From NCBI RefSeq assembly GCF_019578655.1, contig NC_063260.1, positions 15,688,001 through 15,752,000 of the forward strand: a stretch of 64,000 nucleotides of DNA, written 5' to 3'. Shown piece after piece: positions 22,149 to 33,889 of the stretch (position 1 is its first letter; every line of letters starts with the position of its first letter). This stretch comes from Ricinus communis. Its lineage: Eukaryota > Streptophyta > Magnoliopsida > Malpighiales > Euphorbiaceae. A model generated the notes under the pieces. The model worked only from the letters and a program-made list of their open reading frames with translations, searched no databases and was not told where the DNA came from. The translations under genes and the position numbers were made by a program.

Positions 22149-22995
22149 ACATGTGTAATTGCTTTTGATGTTCTGTACATAAAGAAGTTGTGCTTCCGGC
22201 GGTTGAGCATAGCTGTAAACGACACTATAATTTTGTGTCTGCAAGTGTTTTCAATTGAAAAGAAAAAAATAGAACATTTTTATATACTTAATATATATAT
22301 ATATATATATGCCTTTGATTATTTACACTTGAATTATGGATAGTTGACATGCAATGATATTCATCTATTAACATTATATATTATGTCACAACATGCAATC
22401 TATTGCATAGTGAAATTGTTCCATGATTCTAAGGGATAATAATACAAATATTCTTATATTTAATTTTACTTTCATTATAAAATCTTAATTTATTATATTT
22501 TAATTATTTAATTATATTTTATTTTATAAATAAAAAATTGACATATGTGGTAAAAATAATAAATAACATAAAAATAACTAAGAGAGAGAAATGTATAAAT
22601 ATCCTTATATAAATGAATGATTGAAAATGCATATGTTTACTGCATACAGGGGATCAAAAGCAAGGGGTGCGTGGTTCTTTTTGCATTGGATACTAGGAAC
22701 CGCAATATGTCTTTTAGGGGTCATCAACATGTACACAGGATTACAAGCCTACCATCAAAAGACATCCAAAAGCATAAGACTTTGGACTATCTTTTTCACT
22801 GCTGAGGTATCTTTGATTATCTTCCTTTACCTTTTGCAAGACAAATTGGGGTATATGCAAAAGCAGGGAGTCATTTTGGGCATGGAACCAGGAGCAAGCA
22901 TCACTCACCGAGTTAGCTCTCTACAAAACAAACATACGGAATCTACCATCGAATCTTGCCGATCAAATCGAGATAATGATATAAATGGCCACTGA
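20184..22995 (+). CDS. Cytochrome b561 domain-containing protein (four exons)
   Basis: Proposed exons are 20184-20321, 20438-20599 (GC donor) or -20603 (GT donor), 21924-22071 and 22650-22995; about 265 residues with the GT donor. The first 28 residues look like a signal peptide (MHLLQKLLLSFTIYTSQFFL...). The rest forms a b561 electron-transfer core of membrane helices. Four likely haem-ligand positions follow the family pattern: His58 (ALHGILLW), His96 (FYIHS), His126 or 127 (NNAFDNHHQRIG) and His163 (FFLHW). Such proteins pass electrons across membranes, usually from ascorbate. This short form without a DOMON domain resembles uncharacterised plant members. The ATG at 20022 is in frame but would add a (TA)n-encoded stretch, so I prefer 20184. 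A one-base deletion in an A-run near 21967-21971 may break the frame, depending on the donor used (see findings). It is the only ordinary host gene seen. Confidence 0.85.
22104..22147. repeat. (TTA)n microsatellite in intron 3
   Basis: About 14 ATT repeats lie just after the exon 3 donor (22072). A (TA)n run follows at about 22290-22310 in the same intron. Both are likely polymorphic. Confidence 0.9.
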
Positions 22996-23259
22996 ACTTT
23001 ACATTTAGGTTAGTTGTGGTCATAAAATTTTAATTTTTTTCTATTTCAATCATTTAATTTAATTATATTTCAATTTAGTCGCTTTTGCAAGTGAAAGAAT
23101 GACATGACGTTAAAATATCCAGAGAAGAAAAAAAAACTAATAGAAATATAATGGTTATTTTTCATTGACAAAATGACTAAATTGTAACTAAAATTAAAAT
23201 TGAATGATTGAATAAAATAAATTAAAATTTTCTAACAAAATGGAAACGAAATGTAGGAG

Positions 23260-24823
23260 GGTGTATTCAATTAAAACTTTTAAAGACTTTGATGAAGTTT
23301 AAAAATCAGGATATATTCAATAACAACTTTGAAAAACTCTCTATAAGTTATAGGGTATTCAGTATAGACTTTAAAAAAGTCTATAAAAATTAGAGGATAT
23401 TCATTTACAACTTTTATAAAATCTTTAAAAGTAAGCTAGTATTCAAAAACTCATCGACTTATATAGATATCAACTTCTATATACTTTTAATGATCTTTTA
23501 TGTATCGTTATAAATAAAAATTCTCAAGATTTCTCTTTCACTTTTCTTTAAGATTTCAATAGACGTTTTTTCTTTAGAAACTCATTTTCTTCTTTTCAAA
23601 TTCTCATGCAATATCGTCTTCATTTCTCTTCAATATATTCTCTATCTTATAATATATAAGAAATTAGATGAAACTTTAGGATAGTGTATTTAATTAAGAT
23701 TTTTAAAGACTTTTATAGATTTTTTTTAAATGAATTACTTTTAAAGAGTTCTTGAATTTTTAATGAATTTTATAGAGTTTATGATTTAATGAATGAGTTT
23801 CACAAACTTTATTTAAAAATACTTTTATAGACATTGATAGACTTTTATTAATTTTCACAATTATTTATCTATTATTTAGTTATTTAAAAATAAATTTAAT
23901 TATTTTACTTTTATTATTTTCTTCATTATTTTCCGTTCACTTTAAACATTATTCCATATAATGTTATATGCAAAATGACAGACTTTATTTCATTGTTGTA
24001 TTAAATTCATACCAATTTTAATTTTTTTTCATCTCACAACATGAATATTATTTTTTTTATTAAGAGAATAATTTTTTTTTAAATGAAATTATCATATTAC
24101 AATTTGTCTCCAATTAAACTAGTAAATTCATGTCATACTCGTTATATTTTATTTATTACTTATTTGATAAATACTTAAACTAATAATAATCACGCTTACT
24201 AAATTATTTAATAAATACTTAAACCGACAATTATACTTACCAACAAAAAAAATTTATCCAAATAATCTTCCTAATAAAATCTAGAAGCCTATATATGGTG
24301 GGGTTGTTTGCTCAAAACAATTTATTAAATATTCAATTTTAAATTTATATTTTTATGAGACCCTTTTAAAATTATATTAAAAAATTTTAATTAATTATTT
24401 TGTATGCGTGAATACAAGAAAATATTATTAGTAATTTACTTTTAACTTCTAAAGTTTCATAATTCTCTTATATCTTTTAAGATGGAGAATATAATAAAAA
24501 GAAATTAAGACGGTAATGCAGGAAAATTTGAAAAAAAGAAATATGATTTTTTTTTTTTAAAGTTTATTGAAATCTTGATGAAAAGAGAAAGAGAAATCTT
24601 GAAAATTTTTATTCATAACAAAGCATAAAAAGTCATTAAAAGTATATGAAAGTTCATGTTTATAAATGTCAATGACTTTTTAAATACTACCTTACATTTA
24701 AAGACTTCATAAAAGTTGTAATTGAATACTTAATTTTTAAAGACTTTTTAAAAGTCTTTAAAAGTCTATCATGAATACCTCGTTATTTATACAAAGTTTT
24801 TCAAAGTCATTATCGAATACACC
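23260..24823. mobile_element. Foldback element A with long terminal inverted repeats
   Basis: The left end GGTGTATTCAATTAAAAC and right end ATTATCGAATACACC are inverted copies. The arms extend about 400 bp each (about 23260-23670 and 24440-24823). Blocks such as CTCAAGATTTCTCTTTC on the left match GAAAGAGAAATCTTGA on the right. No transposase is visible. The middle is occupied by element B. No target duplication is evident. It is a non-autonomous DNA transposon or foldback element of unknown superfamily. Confidence 0.6.
23679..24452. mobile_element. Element B, left copy, inside element A
   Basis: This segment begins GTGTATTTAATTAAGATTTTT, close to the end of element A, and is repeated in inverted form at about 24828-26148. 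It appears to be one arm of a related foldback element. No coding sequence was found. Confidence 0.5.
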
Positions 24824-24827
24824 TTGA

Positions 24828-26148
24828 CTTTCTAAAAGTTAAAAAATATTTACTAATAATATTTTTTTATACTCACACATACAAAAGATTAATTAAAAAT
24901 TTTTAATTTAATTTTAAAAGAGCCCTCATAAAAAAATATAAATTTTAAGTGAAACATTTAATGGATTTTTTGGGGCAAATAACCTCACCATATATAGACT
25001 TCCAGGTTTTATTAGGAAGATTATTTGGATAATTTTTTCTGTCAGTAAGTATAATTGTCCGTGTAAGTATTTATCATTAGTAAGCGTGAGTATTATTTAT
25101 TTAAGTATTTACTAAATAAGTAATAAATAAAATATAACGAGTATGAAATGAATTTAGTGGTTTAATTGGAGACAAATTGTAATATGATAATTTCTTTTTA
25201 AAAAGAATTATTCTCTTGACAAAAAAATAGTGTTCATGTTGTGAGATAATAAATATAAAAATAGTATGAATTTAATATAACCATGAAATAAAATTCGTTA
25301 CTTGTCTATGGAGTTGCATATAATATTATGTGGAATGATATTTAAAATAAACCTAAAAAAATAAAGAAAATAATAAAATAAAAATGATTTAATTTATTGT
25401 AAAATAATTAACTTATTTAAATTAAATAATAGATAAATGGATAAAGTTCAAAAGATTATATTGTAGTTTGACGCTTTTTCACTTGAAAGATGAATATATT
25501 TTTTTGTATCAAAGGAGTACTACTTGTTTTATTTTTTAGCATTTTTTAGATACATATTTATTTTCATTATTTTTTTATAATTTTACATGTATTTAATATG
25601 AATTATTACTAATTATGATTTTATGAGTAATATAGCATCTAACAACGCATCAAAGAATTTATAAATATATTAAAATTTTATTTTAAAAAATTATTTCTTA
25701 AGTTTAATTAAAATTAAAAAATATATGTTTTAACAATTTATTATGATCACAAAATATCTATTAGATACTAAATTAATTAAAAATACTTATTTTATTAAAT
25801 TTTTATATTTCTATTAATATTTATAATCTAAAAAATAAAAAAAAGAATTAAATGTACCTAAAAAATCCTAAAAGATGAAATACATATTACAAAAATACAT
25901 CTGTCTCTCAAGCGTAAAAGTGCCAAATCATATGATTTTTTCTTTAAAATTTTCCTAAATCAATAATAATATGTTAAAATCAATAAAAGTCTATCAATAT
26001 CTATAAAAATATTTTTAAGTAAAGTTTATAAAATTCTTTCATAAAATCATAAACTCTGTAAATATCATTAAAAATTCAAAAGCTTCTTTAAAATAATTCA
26101 TTTAAAAAAGATTTATAAATTTTTTTAAAAATCTTAATTAAATAAACC
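24828..26148. mobile_element. Element B, inverted right copy, interrupted by a MITE-like insert
   Basis: It is the reverse complement of 23679-24452 with mismatches. For example GGGCAAATAACCTCACC at 24974 mirrors GGTGGGGTTGTTTGCTC at 24298. It is continuous to about 25445 and resumes at about 25958-26148 after an insertion of roughly 0.5 kb. Confidence 0.55.
25466..25935. mobile_element. MITE-like insert in element B
   Basis: The ends resemble inverted copies: TTTGACGCTTTTTCACTTGA on the left and TCAAGCGTAAAAGTGCCAAA on the right, followed inward by further partial matches over about 80 bp. No reading frame is present. The exact borders and target duplication are unclear. Confidence 0.4.
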
Positions 26149-26149
26149 A

Positions 26150-27457
26150 TTCATAGTGAGCATGTGTACAAAGGCAAATTATTTTAGTTCTGTATACTAA
26201 CAGAGACATCAATGTTTTATGCTTCTCTTCTTTTTTCATTTTTTTGGATGTTATCATTCACTAGGAAGCAGTATTGGCGTTTGGATTGTTAATAGATAAG
26301 CCTAATGACTAAAACAAAAAATGCAAAGCTTTTTCATCAAGTTTCAATTTAACTTAGAATTTTTAAGTTGTTAATTTTATGATAACTGCATCATTTAGTT
26401 GCAATTTTAACCAATTCATTAAAACTGAATAAGAAACTAATGGGAAAAAAAGAAGAAGATCTGTTCCATGTTATTACGGGTACCATTCAAGGAGTTATTG
26501 GCCTCAATCCTACCGAGGTTTCTCCCATATTTAATTGAAGCTCAATTAGTGTTGCTGGCGTGGAAGAGGAAGAGGGAAGGAGGAGGAGGGAGTTAGGAGA
26601 AAAGGGAAACAAAATATGAAATAATGGATAAATTGATGCTCTTGGTTATATTTCTAATTTTTAAATTTACACATTAAGAAAATAATTAAGTTTATTTTTT
26701 ATATTATCCTACAATAATTTAAGAAAGAATATATATCGGGAGTTTATATGTAGAATCTATAATAATTTTGATTAAAGAATGATGAACTTGAGGAGTTGTG
26801 TTTTTTCAATTGTAGAATTTTCTTAAATTTTCTTAAGTATTTTTTTTTATGGGAATGAATAAAAATTTATAAATTTTATATAATTGGAGACATTAACCCT
26901 TTTTAAAATTATGACTTTTGATCATAACTTTTCATATTTCAGTATTTCTAATTTGACCCCTTATTAAATTAGAAATATTGCTTATGGTATCTACATAGTA
27001 CTTTTTATGATAAATCATATGCCATTAGCCATAAAATTCTATACTAAATAGATCATTTAAATTTTGGCTAAATAAATAATGGCTTAATGCATTTAATCAT
27101 TACAGGTGTACCTTAAAAATGTGTTAGACTTTATGAACTCAAATGTTGCCATTACAAACATAAGATATATCCCAACAATCTCGTCAATTAGTTAAATCAA
27201 TATAGGATCAAAGCAGTTTTTGTTATATCAATCATAACTAGACCTATAAATAGTCACTAATAAAAACATAACTAAATGATAGATCAATCAGGAAATGTGT
27301 AGCATGAAAATCATATGAAGGTGATATACATATGTTGATTTTAATTAGACCTACTTTATTTTAGTTAGATCACAACTTGATGGTACAAATTATAATAAAC
27401 TAAATACCAAACTTAATTTCTGATAAAAAAATGTCTAAATACAAAATTATGCACCCA
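26150..27457. other. AT-rich region beyond the copia pol stop
   Basis: A purine-rich GGAAGAGGAAGAGGG-type stretch lies at about 26560-26605. The part nearest 27457 should be the 3' untranslated region and LTR of the copia element, but I could not find a matching 5' LTR to define it. Confidence 0.35.
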
Positions 27458-28843
27458 CTAAATCATAGATTCCTCGAATTCTAAGACACCCATATGAGTA
27501 GTGTGCTCATGAAAGACCTTGAGTGGGAGTCCCTTTTGTAGAGGGTCTGCTATCATGGAGTTTGTCCCTAAATGCTCTATGAAAATCTATCAGTTTTGTA
27601 CCATTTCCTTGACAACTGGAAACTTGATATCAATGTGTTTTGATTTGATCGAGCTCCTATTGTTGTTGGAGTATAAAACAACTGATATATGTCAAAATAC
27701 AACTTAAGTGGTTTTTCAATTCCTTCCACGATTCACAACCCAGTAAAAAATTTCTTAATCAAATCTCATGGTTGGATGCCTCATAACATGCTTTAAATTC
27801 TGTTGTCATGGTAGAAGATGCAATAAGAGTTTTCTTATCACTATGCCTAGAAACTGCACCACCAGCCAATAAATAGATGTAACCTGAAGTGGATCTCTTA
27901 CTATCTATGCATCCAACAACGTTAGAGTCAGAGTACACAATGATCTCTAAATGGTCTAACTTCCTATATATGAGTAGATAATCATTTGCTCTCTTCAGAT
28001 ATCTCATAACCCTTTTGGCTACTTTCTAATGATTCATTCTTGAATTACTTAAGTATTTGCCTAATACTCCTATAATGTACGTTATATCGCATGTACATAC
28101 TTGAGCATACATTAGACTCCCTATAGCCGATGCATAAGGAATCCTTTTCATTTCCTGTATCTCAACATTTTCTTTTGGGCACTAATTGAGACTTGATTTG
28201 TCTCCCTTAGTGACTAGGGTATCACCTAGTTTACAGTCATGCATGTTGAACCTTTTAAGCACCTTATCGATATAGCTTCTTTGTGACAATCCTAGAGTAC
28301 CTCAAGATTGGTCTAGATGTATCTGGATCCTTAATACAAAGGAGGCTTCACCAAGACCGTTAATCTTAAAGTCTTTTCATAGAAATCTCTTGGTTTCATG
28401 CAATATATCTATATCATTGGTGGTAAGTAGTATGTAATCAATAATAAGATCATGAATATGTACTTGTTCCCACTAAATTTGTGATACATACAATCATAAA
28501 AAACATTCGTCTAACAACCAAATGAGAGATTACCTGATGAATTTTATGGTACCATTGACGAGACGCTTAGTTTTGCATATAGATGGATTCTGTCAATTTG
28601 TAAACCATCTTCTTTGGGTGTCTTAACACAAAGTTTTTTTTGGCTGCACCATATAGATTGTTTCATCAATGTTGCCATTGAGAAACACTGTCTTGACATC
28701 CATCTGATGAAGCTCCAAATCATAATGTGTAACAAGAGCCATGATTGTCCTAAAAGAATCTTTCATCGAAAGCGAAAAGGAGGTCTTTTTATAGTCAATC
28801 CCTTCTTTTTGAGTATAGCTGTTAGCTATAAGACAAGCCTTAT
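27458..28843 (-). pseudogene. Copia pol, 3' part: RT end and RNase H (left of the Athila insertion)
   Basis: Read leftward from 28843: an RT core with TQKEGIDYKKTSFSLSMKDS and ELHQMDVKTVFLNGNIDETI, later the RNase H block VYSDSNVVGCIDSKRSTSGY with LIASSTMTTEFKACYEAS. The end is ...HEHTTHMGVLEFEESM before a TAG at 27458-27460. This is the C-terminal half of a Ty1/copia polyprotein. It has several stops and shifts. It continues on the far side of the Athila element at 55507, where the frame matches across the CTTAT duplication (ERYKACL). Confidence 0.9.
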
Positions 28844-30280
28844 TGACCGTTGCTAAGTCAAGCAAGACTACGACCTAAGGCAGTGTACCTGTCGGTGGAG
28901 TATAGCTAACGACGAATACTAAGTGTCGTATTCCCCAAAGAACGTGTGAACCGAAACCTACTCAATCTTCTCTGTTATCTAATCTTGAAAACGACATTGA
29001 ATGCTAAATACAAAATGAACTAAAGCTACTCTAATTGTTATCTAACTACGGCTACTAGGGAAGGATTAATTCAAGTTAAGGAATAACCCATTGGGAATTC
29101 TTGTCTCTAGAGAATGGAAACTAAAGATGGAATTGATTGATTGAATTCAATTTCCATGGGAAAATCTCTACGCAATTAACGCCTTTCTCAAGGACACTAA
29201 CATCTTAACTTAGATTAATTAGGTTGAAATCTCTTCCTAACTCTAATTATCCAAATCAGCATTATGTACCATTTAACACCCTATCTCTAGGCGAATTCAA
29301 TTCTAGGTTGCAAAGGACAATCCAAACCTAAACGTCTTTCTCAAGAACATTCAAATTCCAATAATCATTCAACAAGATATGAAGAACAAATCAATAAGCA
29401 TTTCCATTACAAATCAATATTGAAAATCAATACATTCAATTCAAAATTTAAGTACAAAAATCCCTAGATAAAGAACCCCAACGGGTTAACAAGTTTAGCT
29501 AATCATGTTCATTATCAAAACCCACAAGAATTCAATTACAAAAATGAGTAAAGGTAGAGAAACCCGAATACACCCTTGGATGAGAGTAAACAGCTCCAAT
29601 TCCTCTTGCCCAATCTTGAATCGATTCTTGTTCCTCTTGCTCGAATTGAAACCAATCAACGAACCTCGCCAATCTTCAATTTTCAAAGAGAATCCAATTG
29701 AAACCTTGGTCCAACTCTCATTTTTCCTTAAGTTCTAGCTTAGAAAACCCTTAGAGAGAGAAAGAAATGAGTTTGGGACGTCCTAACCTTACTTTTTTTC
29801 GCGTTTTCCTCTTTCCTTTCTTTTAATTAATTCGTCCAGCTGCCGCGAACATGGCCGTGTTGGGAACACGGCCTGGTATTGGTGGGCATGTTGGGAACAC
29901 GGCCCCGTACTGATGGCCATGTTACTCTCTATGGACGTGCTTCTTAACGCTTCTTTTTCCTGTTGTCAAATGCACCCAACACGGCCCGTTTTGGTGCCCG
30001 TGTTGGGAACACGACTTGCTCTTCAGAATGTGTTGGGAACACGGCTAGTGTTAAAACCAACACGGCCGTGTTTAGCTTCCTCATGCTCGAACTTGACTTG
30101 TTTCGGCAACTTTGACGTCCAATTTTGCTCCAATTCTTCCCTTTATCACTCTTTGACTTCTTTTAGACCTCATGCACACAAACAGACGCATAGGGTGAGT
30201 GTTGGGACCAATTCACATCCAAATGTACATAAAATCAGCCTTAAAAACCCCATTTAGATATGTGTATTTTAAGCACATCA
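28844..30280 (-). repeat. 3' LTR of the Athila element (left copy)
   Basis: This 1437-bp repeat pairs with 54074-55506. On the minus strand it starts TGATGTGCTTAAAATAC and ends GCAACGGTCA. At 29855-30075 it contains several copies of a palindromic motif around CCGTGTTGGGAACACGG. Compared with its partner it lacks about 50 bases near 29278 (CTATTGAGAGTTGTTAATTC in the partner). Confidence 0.92.
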
Positions 30281-30300
30281 AATCACCCCACACTTAGCTC
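30281..30300 (-). promoter_or_regulatory. Polypurine tract of the Athila element
   Basis: On the minus strand it reads AGCTAAGTGTGGGGTGATT and abuts the LTR. An AAGTGTGGGG string just before the 3' LTR is characteristic of Athila elements. Confidence 0.75.
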
Positions 30301-30945
30301 ATTGCTTGTTCTCAAGCAATCAAAAGTAAAATAAGAAAAATATACCACTAAGGAACAACACTTAAACTGATAAACAAGCTAGAGAGCTCCTGCACATATC
30401 CTTAACAAGCATAAGTCAAGCAAAAAGAAACGAACCAATCAATTCAAGTATCACAACCGAGATGCTAATGATTCACAAAATACTATCCCAACAAAATTAT
30501 TCAGAACCAACTCCTCACAAGATTCACTCTAAATCACTCAAAGTGTTTAAAGGGTAGTGTTTAATCACTCAATGCATCAAATACTGCCTTACTTACTAAA
30601 TGCTTGCTCTTAAATCCTACTCCTACCACTTATGGAGAGTCAACAACCATGTCAAGAGGTCTTTATAAGGGTTGTAATGGGGATTAGGTAGGGGTAGGTA
30701 AATTTGGTAAGAACTGAACCTATGGTGTTCTGCAATGAGATAAATGACCTGCACACAAGCCACAATAATCACAAGGGATAAACAATGAACAGTAGTCCAA
30801 TGTGGGAAATAGAAATCAAGTCAAAATGTAAACTCCCAAAAGCAGTTAAACAATTAGCTCACTTACTTTCTTTCTTTTCACCACCCTTCCCTCTTATTCT
30901 TTATATATATATATAAACAACTTTGTTCAATCACAGAAGGAAATA
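30301..30945 (-). other. Athila 3' untranslated region, outer part
   Basis: Non-coding, with no clear reading frame. It continues beyond the caulimovirid copy at about 35735. Confidence 0.55.
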
Positions 30946-31149
30946 TTAAGCAGTGAAGATGACAATCAGCAAGTTTCTGATGTGCAGGATCCTCAGACGA
31001 GGCAAGCACAGAGCATACGCTTGATGATGGGGAAAAAAGAAGAAGATAGATAAAGAAGATAAACTTTGAATTGCTTTATTAATAATAACAGACTTTGAAC
31101 ATGGACATATAAACAACTTTGAAAGCTTTAAACAAACATACAACTTTGC

Positions 31150-32533
31150 AAAACTTTGAAACAAGAAGAAATATAGACTTTGAAACCACTAAACCATTTT
31201 TCTTAACAACATAGAAAAACGTTTCTAGGTTCTTAAAATGCTGTTCAATGGAATTTGAAAAGATTAAAACATCATCTATGTAGACAATGCAGAACTTTGA
31301 AAATGGATTAAAAATGTCATTCATGATTTTTTGAAATTCAGAAGGGGCATTTTTTAATCCAAAAGGCATCACATTCCACTCATATTGACCGAATGGGACT
31401 GTAAATGCCGTTTTGTAACGATCTTTTGGATCAATCTGGATTTGCCAAAATCCTGATTTCATGTCAAACTTTGAAAAGATGAATGCAGAATGTAGTTTTT
31501 GTAAAAGATCTTTCTTATTTAGAATAGGATACCTAATCCACTTAAGAGCTTTGTTCAAGGGTTTGTAGTTGATCATTAGTCTAGGAGTTCCTCTTTCTAT
31601 CTCGCTATTCTTATTGACATAGAAAGCTGCACAAGACCAAGGTGATCTAGACTTTGAAATTAAACCTTTAGACTCAAGATCTTTAATCTTTAATCTGCAA
31701 TGGCTTTCTAAAGACTCATTCATCTGAATGGGTCTGGCTTTAGTAGGGATTTGCTTATCTGAAAAATCATTTTCATATGGCAAATCTACCATATGTTGCT
31801 TTTGATTCCAAAAAGCATTTGGAAGATCAGAACAGAGTTCATTCTCAATCTTCATTTGAAAATCATAAATTTTTCTTTGAATAAAATCATTTTGCAGTTG
31901 ATCTAGGATTCTCTTCAAACCCACATCTTGTTGAAGATGAGAAAGATGGGTCTGTTTACCTTTGATCAAAGCATTGATTTCAAAATTGTAAATAGAATGT
32001 GCTTTGATAAGATTCAAATTTCTCTTTTTTGGTTTTTCTAGAAAAGGAAAAACAATCTTTGAATCTTTAGCTTTGAAAATGATTCCAGCAGTTGTTACTT
32101 TAAAGGGAGTTATCAAATTGATAAACGGAGTCCCTAAGATAACAGTTTGCTGAAGATCCTTTGTAAGAATAAAAACATTCTTTAAAGCAATGTTATTATT
32201 AAGAATTGCGGCTTCAGTTTTACCAGCAATCTTAATCTTTGAAGAATTGGCTGAAGTCAGCCTTTCTTTGGTTTCTTGATGAAACCTTCTAGGAACCGAT
32301 TCATGATTGATACAATTGAGGTCTGCTCCTGTATCAAACAACGCGATGGTTTCTATCTGGAAATCACCAGGGAAAACAAGCTTTATTTGAATCAAATATT
32401 TTCTTGAAGTAATTTCCTTTAAAACATTGATAAAGTTTTCAGGAACATTTTCAGAAACTTCAAGGTTTTGAAAATCATTTTCCTCATCAGAATCAGAATC
32501 ACTATTCTGTTTGAGGATCAGGCTTTGAAGCAA
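31150..32533 (-). pseudogene. Caulimovirid protease and reverse transcriptase, truncated
   Basis: From the right: an acidic N-terminal stretch, an aspartic protease with the active-site triplet in DTGAD (about 32330) and the ILGT motif later, then an RT domain. RT motifs seen are RLMINYKPLN, FSKFDMKSGFWQ, the GLKNAPSEFQ block and the catalytic YIDD at about 31270. The frame is open for about 460 codons but leaves the family sequence near 31180, just after the RT core. RNase H and the thumb are therefore absent, and the last codons come from unrelated TTCAAAGT-rich sequence. It is in the same frame as the coat-protein ORF, separated by one TAA. Confidence 0.88.
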
Positions 32534-32548
32534 AACAGAATCATTTTG

Positions 32549-33889
32549 TTATTTTTCTTTCAACTCTTTGAGTTCTGTTTTGATTGTTTTAATCTCTTTC
32601 TGGAGTTCCTGAACAGTAGGAAGAGGGTTTTTCAACTTCTTCCCTTTGTCCAAAATCATAGTAAGATCATAAGTATTCTTACTAGAAGAAGGAACCAGAG
32701 ATTCAGTTTTTAAATTCTCTTTTAAAACCTGCTTTTGAATAAGAGGATCACTAATATGCTTTACAGCCTCAAGAAGAGCTTCTTGTTGCCTGGTGAGCAT
32801 ATTAATGTTCTTTGAAGAGCTCTCTGAATCTGTCTCAGAACAATTAGTTGAGGTTTTGATTTCATCAATTTGAAATTCTTCCTCACTGTTTGAGAACTCT
32901 GATTCAGATGAATCAACTAGAAGAGCAGAAATCTTTTGCAAAACTTCTTCTATTTGAAGCTCAAGAAGTCTTTTGGAAAACTTACAATACTTCGAAGTAT
33001 GGCCTTTCTTACCACATTTGAAGCAAGTAATTTTTGAAAAATCTTTTTTGAAATCTTTCTTTGGAAATTTTGAATGAAATTTGGAAGAAGAGGGTTTTTT
33101 ATAGAAATTCTCCTTGCTTTTAGAAGGCTTTATATAATTGGAAAATCGCTTGTTTTTGAAAGACTTTGAATAAGAATCATCTTTGCATTTCCCTTTACAA
33201 CTAGACACGGGCTCTATAGGGTTGTACTCAAACTGGTTGTAGAAACTACCTAGTTCCTGCCTAGTCTTTTTCATCTCCCATTTGAGCTGTCTTTGAAGCT
33301 TAAGGTCATGACAAATCTTTAAACCTTCTTTCTGGGTTAGACTAACTAACTCACCATAAGTGTAGAAATCATAAGGGATTTGACCGTTATGGGCTTCTCT
33401 TATGGTATTCCTAACTCTTTCACCTAAAATCTTAGGTAAACCGGCTAAGAACTTTTCTTTCCAGAAAGGTTGGCTAGAATCTTCCCTAAGCATGACTCTG
33501 GTTAGGAAAGTGTCTTTGTAATTTTGGAAGTTGCTAAGCTTCTTACAGGTAAGGTTACTAAGGAGCTCGGCATTTTTATCTTTGAGCAGAGAAGGGTCTC
33601 CTATGAAATGAAGGGAAATAGTGAGGATTAGAGTTGACACTGCATCCTCAATTGGATTTCCTATTTCATCTAGAATGGGAGTTCCTTCTACTATGGTTTG
33701 GATAGCACCTAGGATTTGGAGTTGCTGTGCTTGAGTGAGATGATAATCCCACCATCCTTTTAATTGGCCAGAAAATCCAGCTATCAGGAGCTCAGCAATG
33801 GCTCTATCTGAGGTACTACTTTGGGTTTTGTAGGCATTGGCTGCCATGGTCATCTGTTGTAAGAGACCAAGGATGTTGTATTCAGACAT
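32549..33889 (-). pseudogene. Caulimovirid coat protein with zinc knuckle
   Basis: An open frame of 446 codons. The N-terminal half is the capsid-like domain (a WWDYHL motif, then conserved FIGDPS and FWKEKFLAGLP blocks). A lysine/serine-rich basic stretch follows, then a CCHC zinc knuckle CFKCGKKGHTSKYC near 33010, and an acidic serine-rich tail with a coiled-coil-like end. Coat proteins of this family package the genome, and the knuckle binds RNA. It begins in the middle of what is probably a larger polyprotein frame, because the upstream codons still resemble the family but are broken. The frame ends at a TAA, beyond which the same frame continues as protease. Confidence 0.88.
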
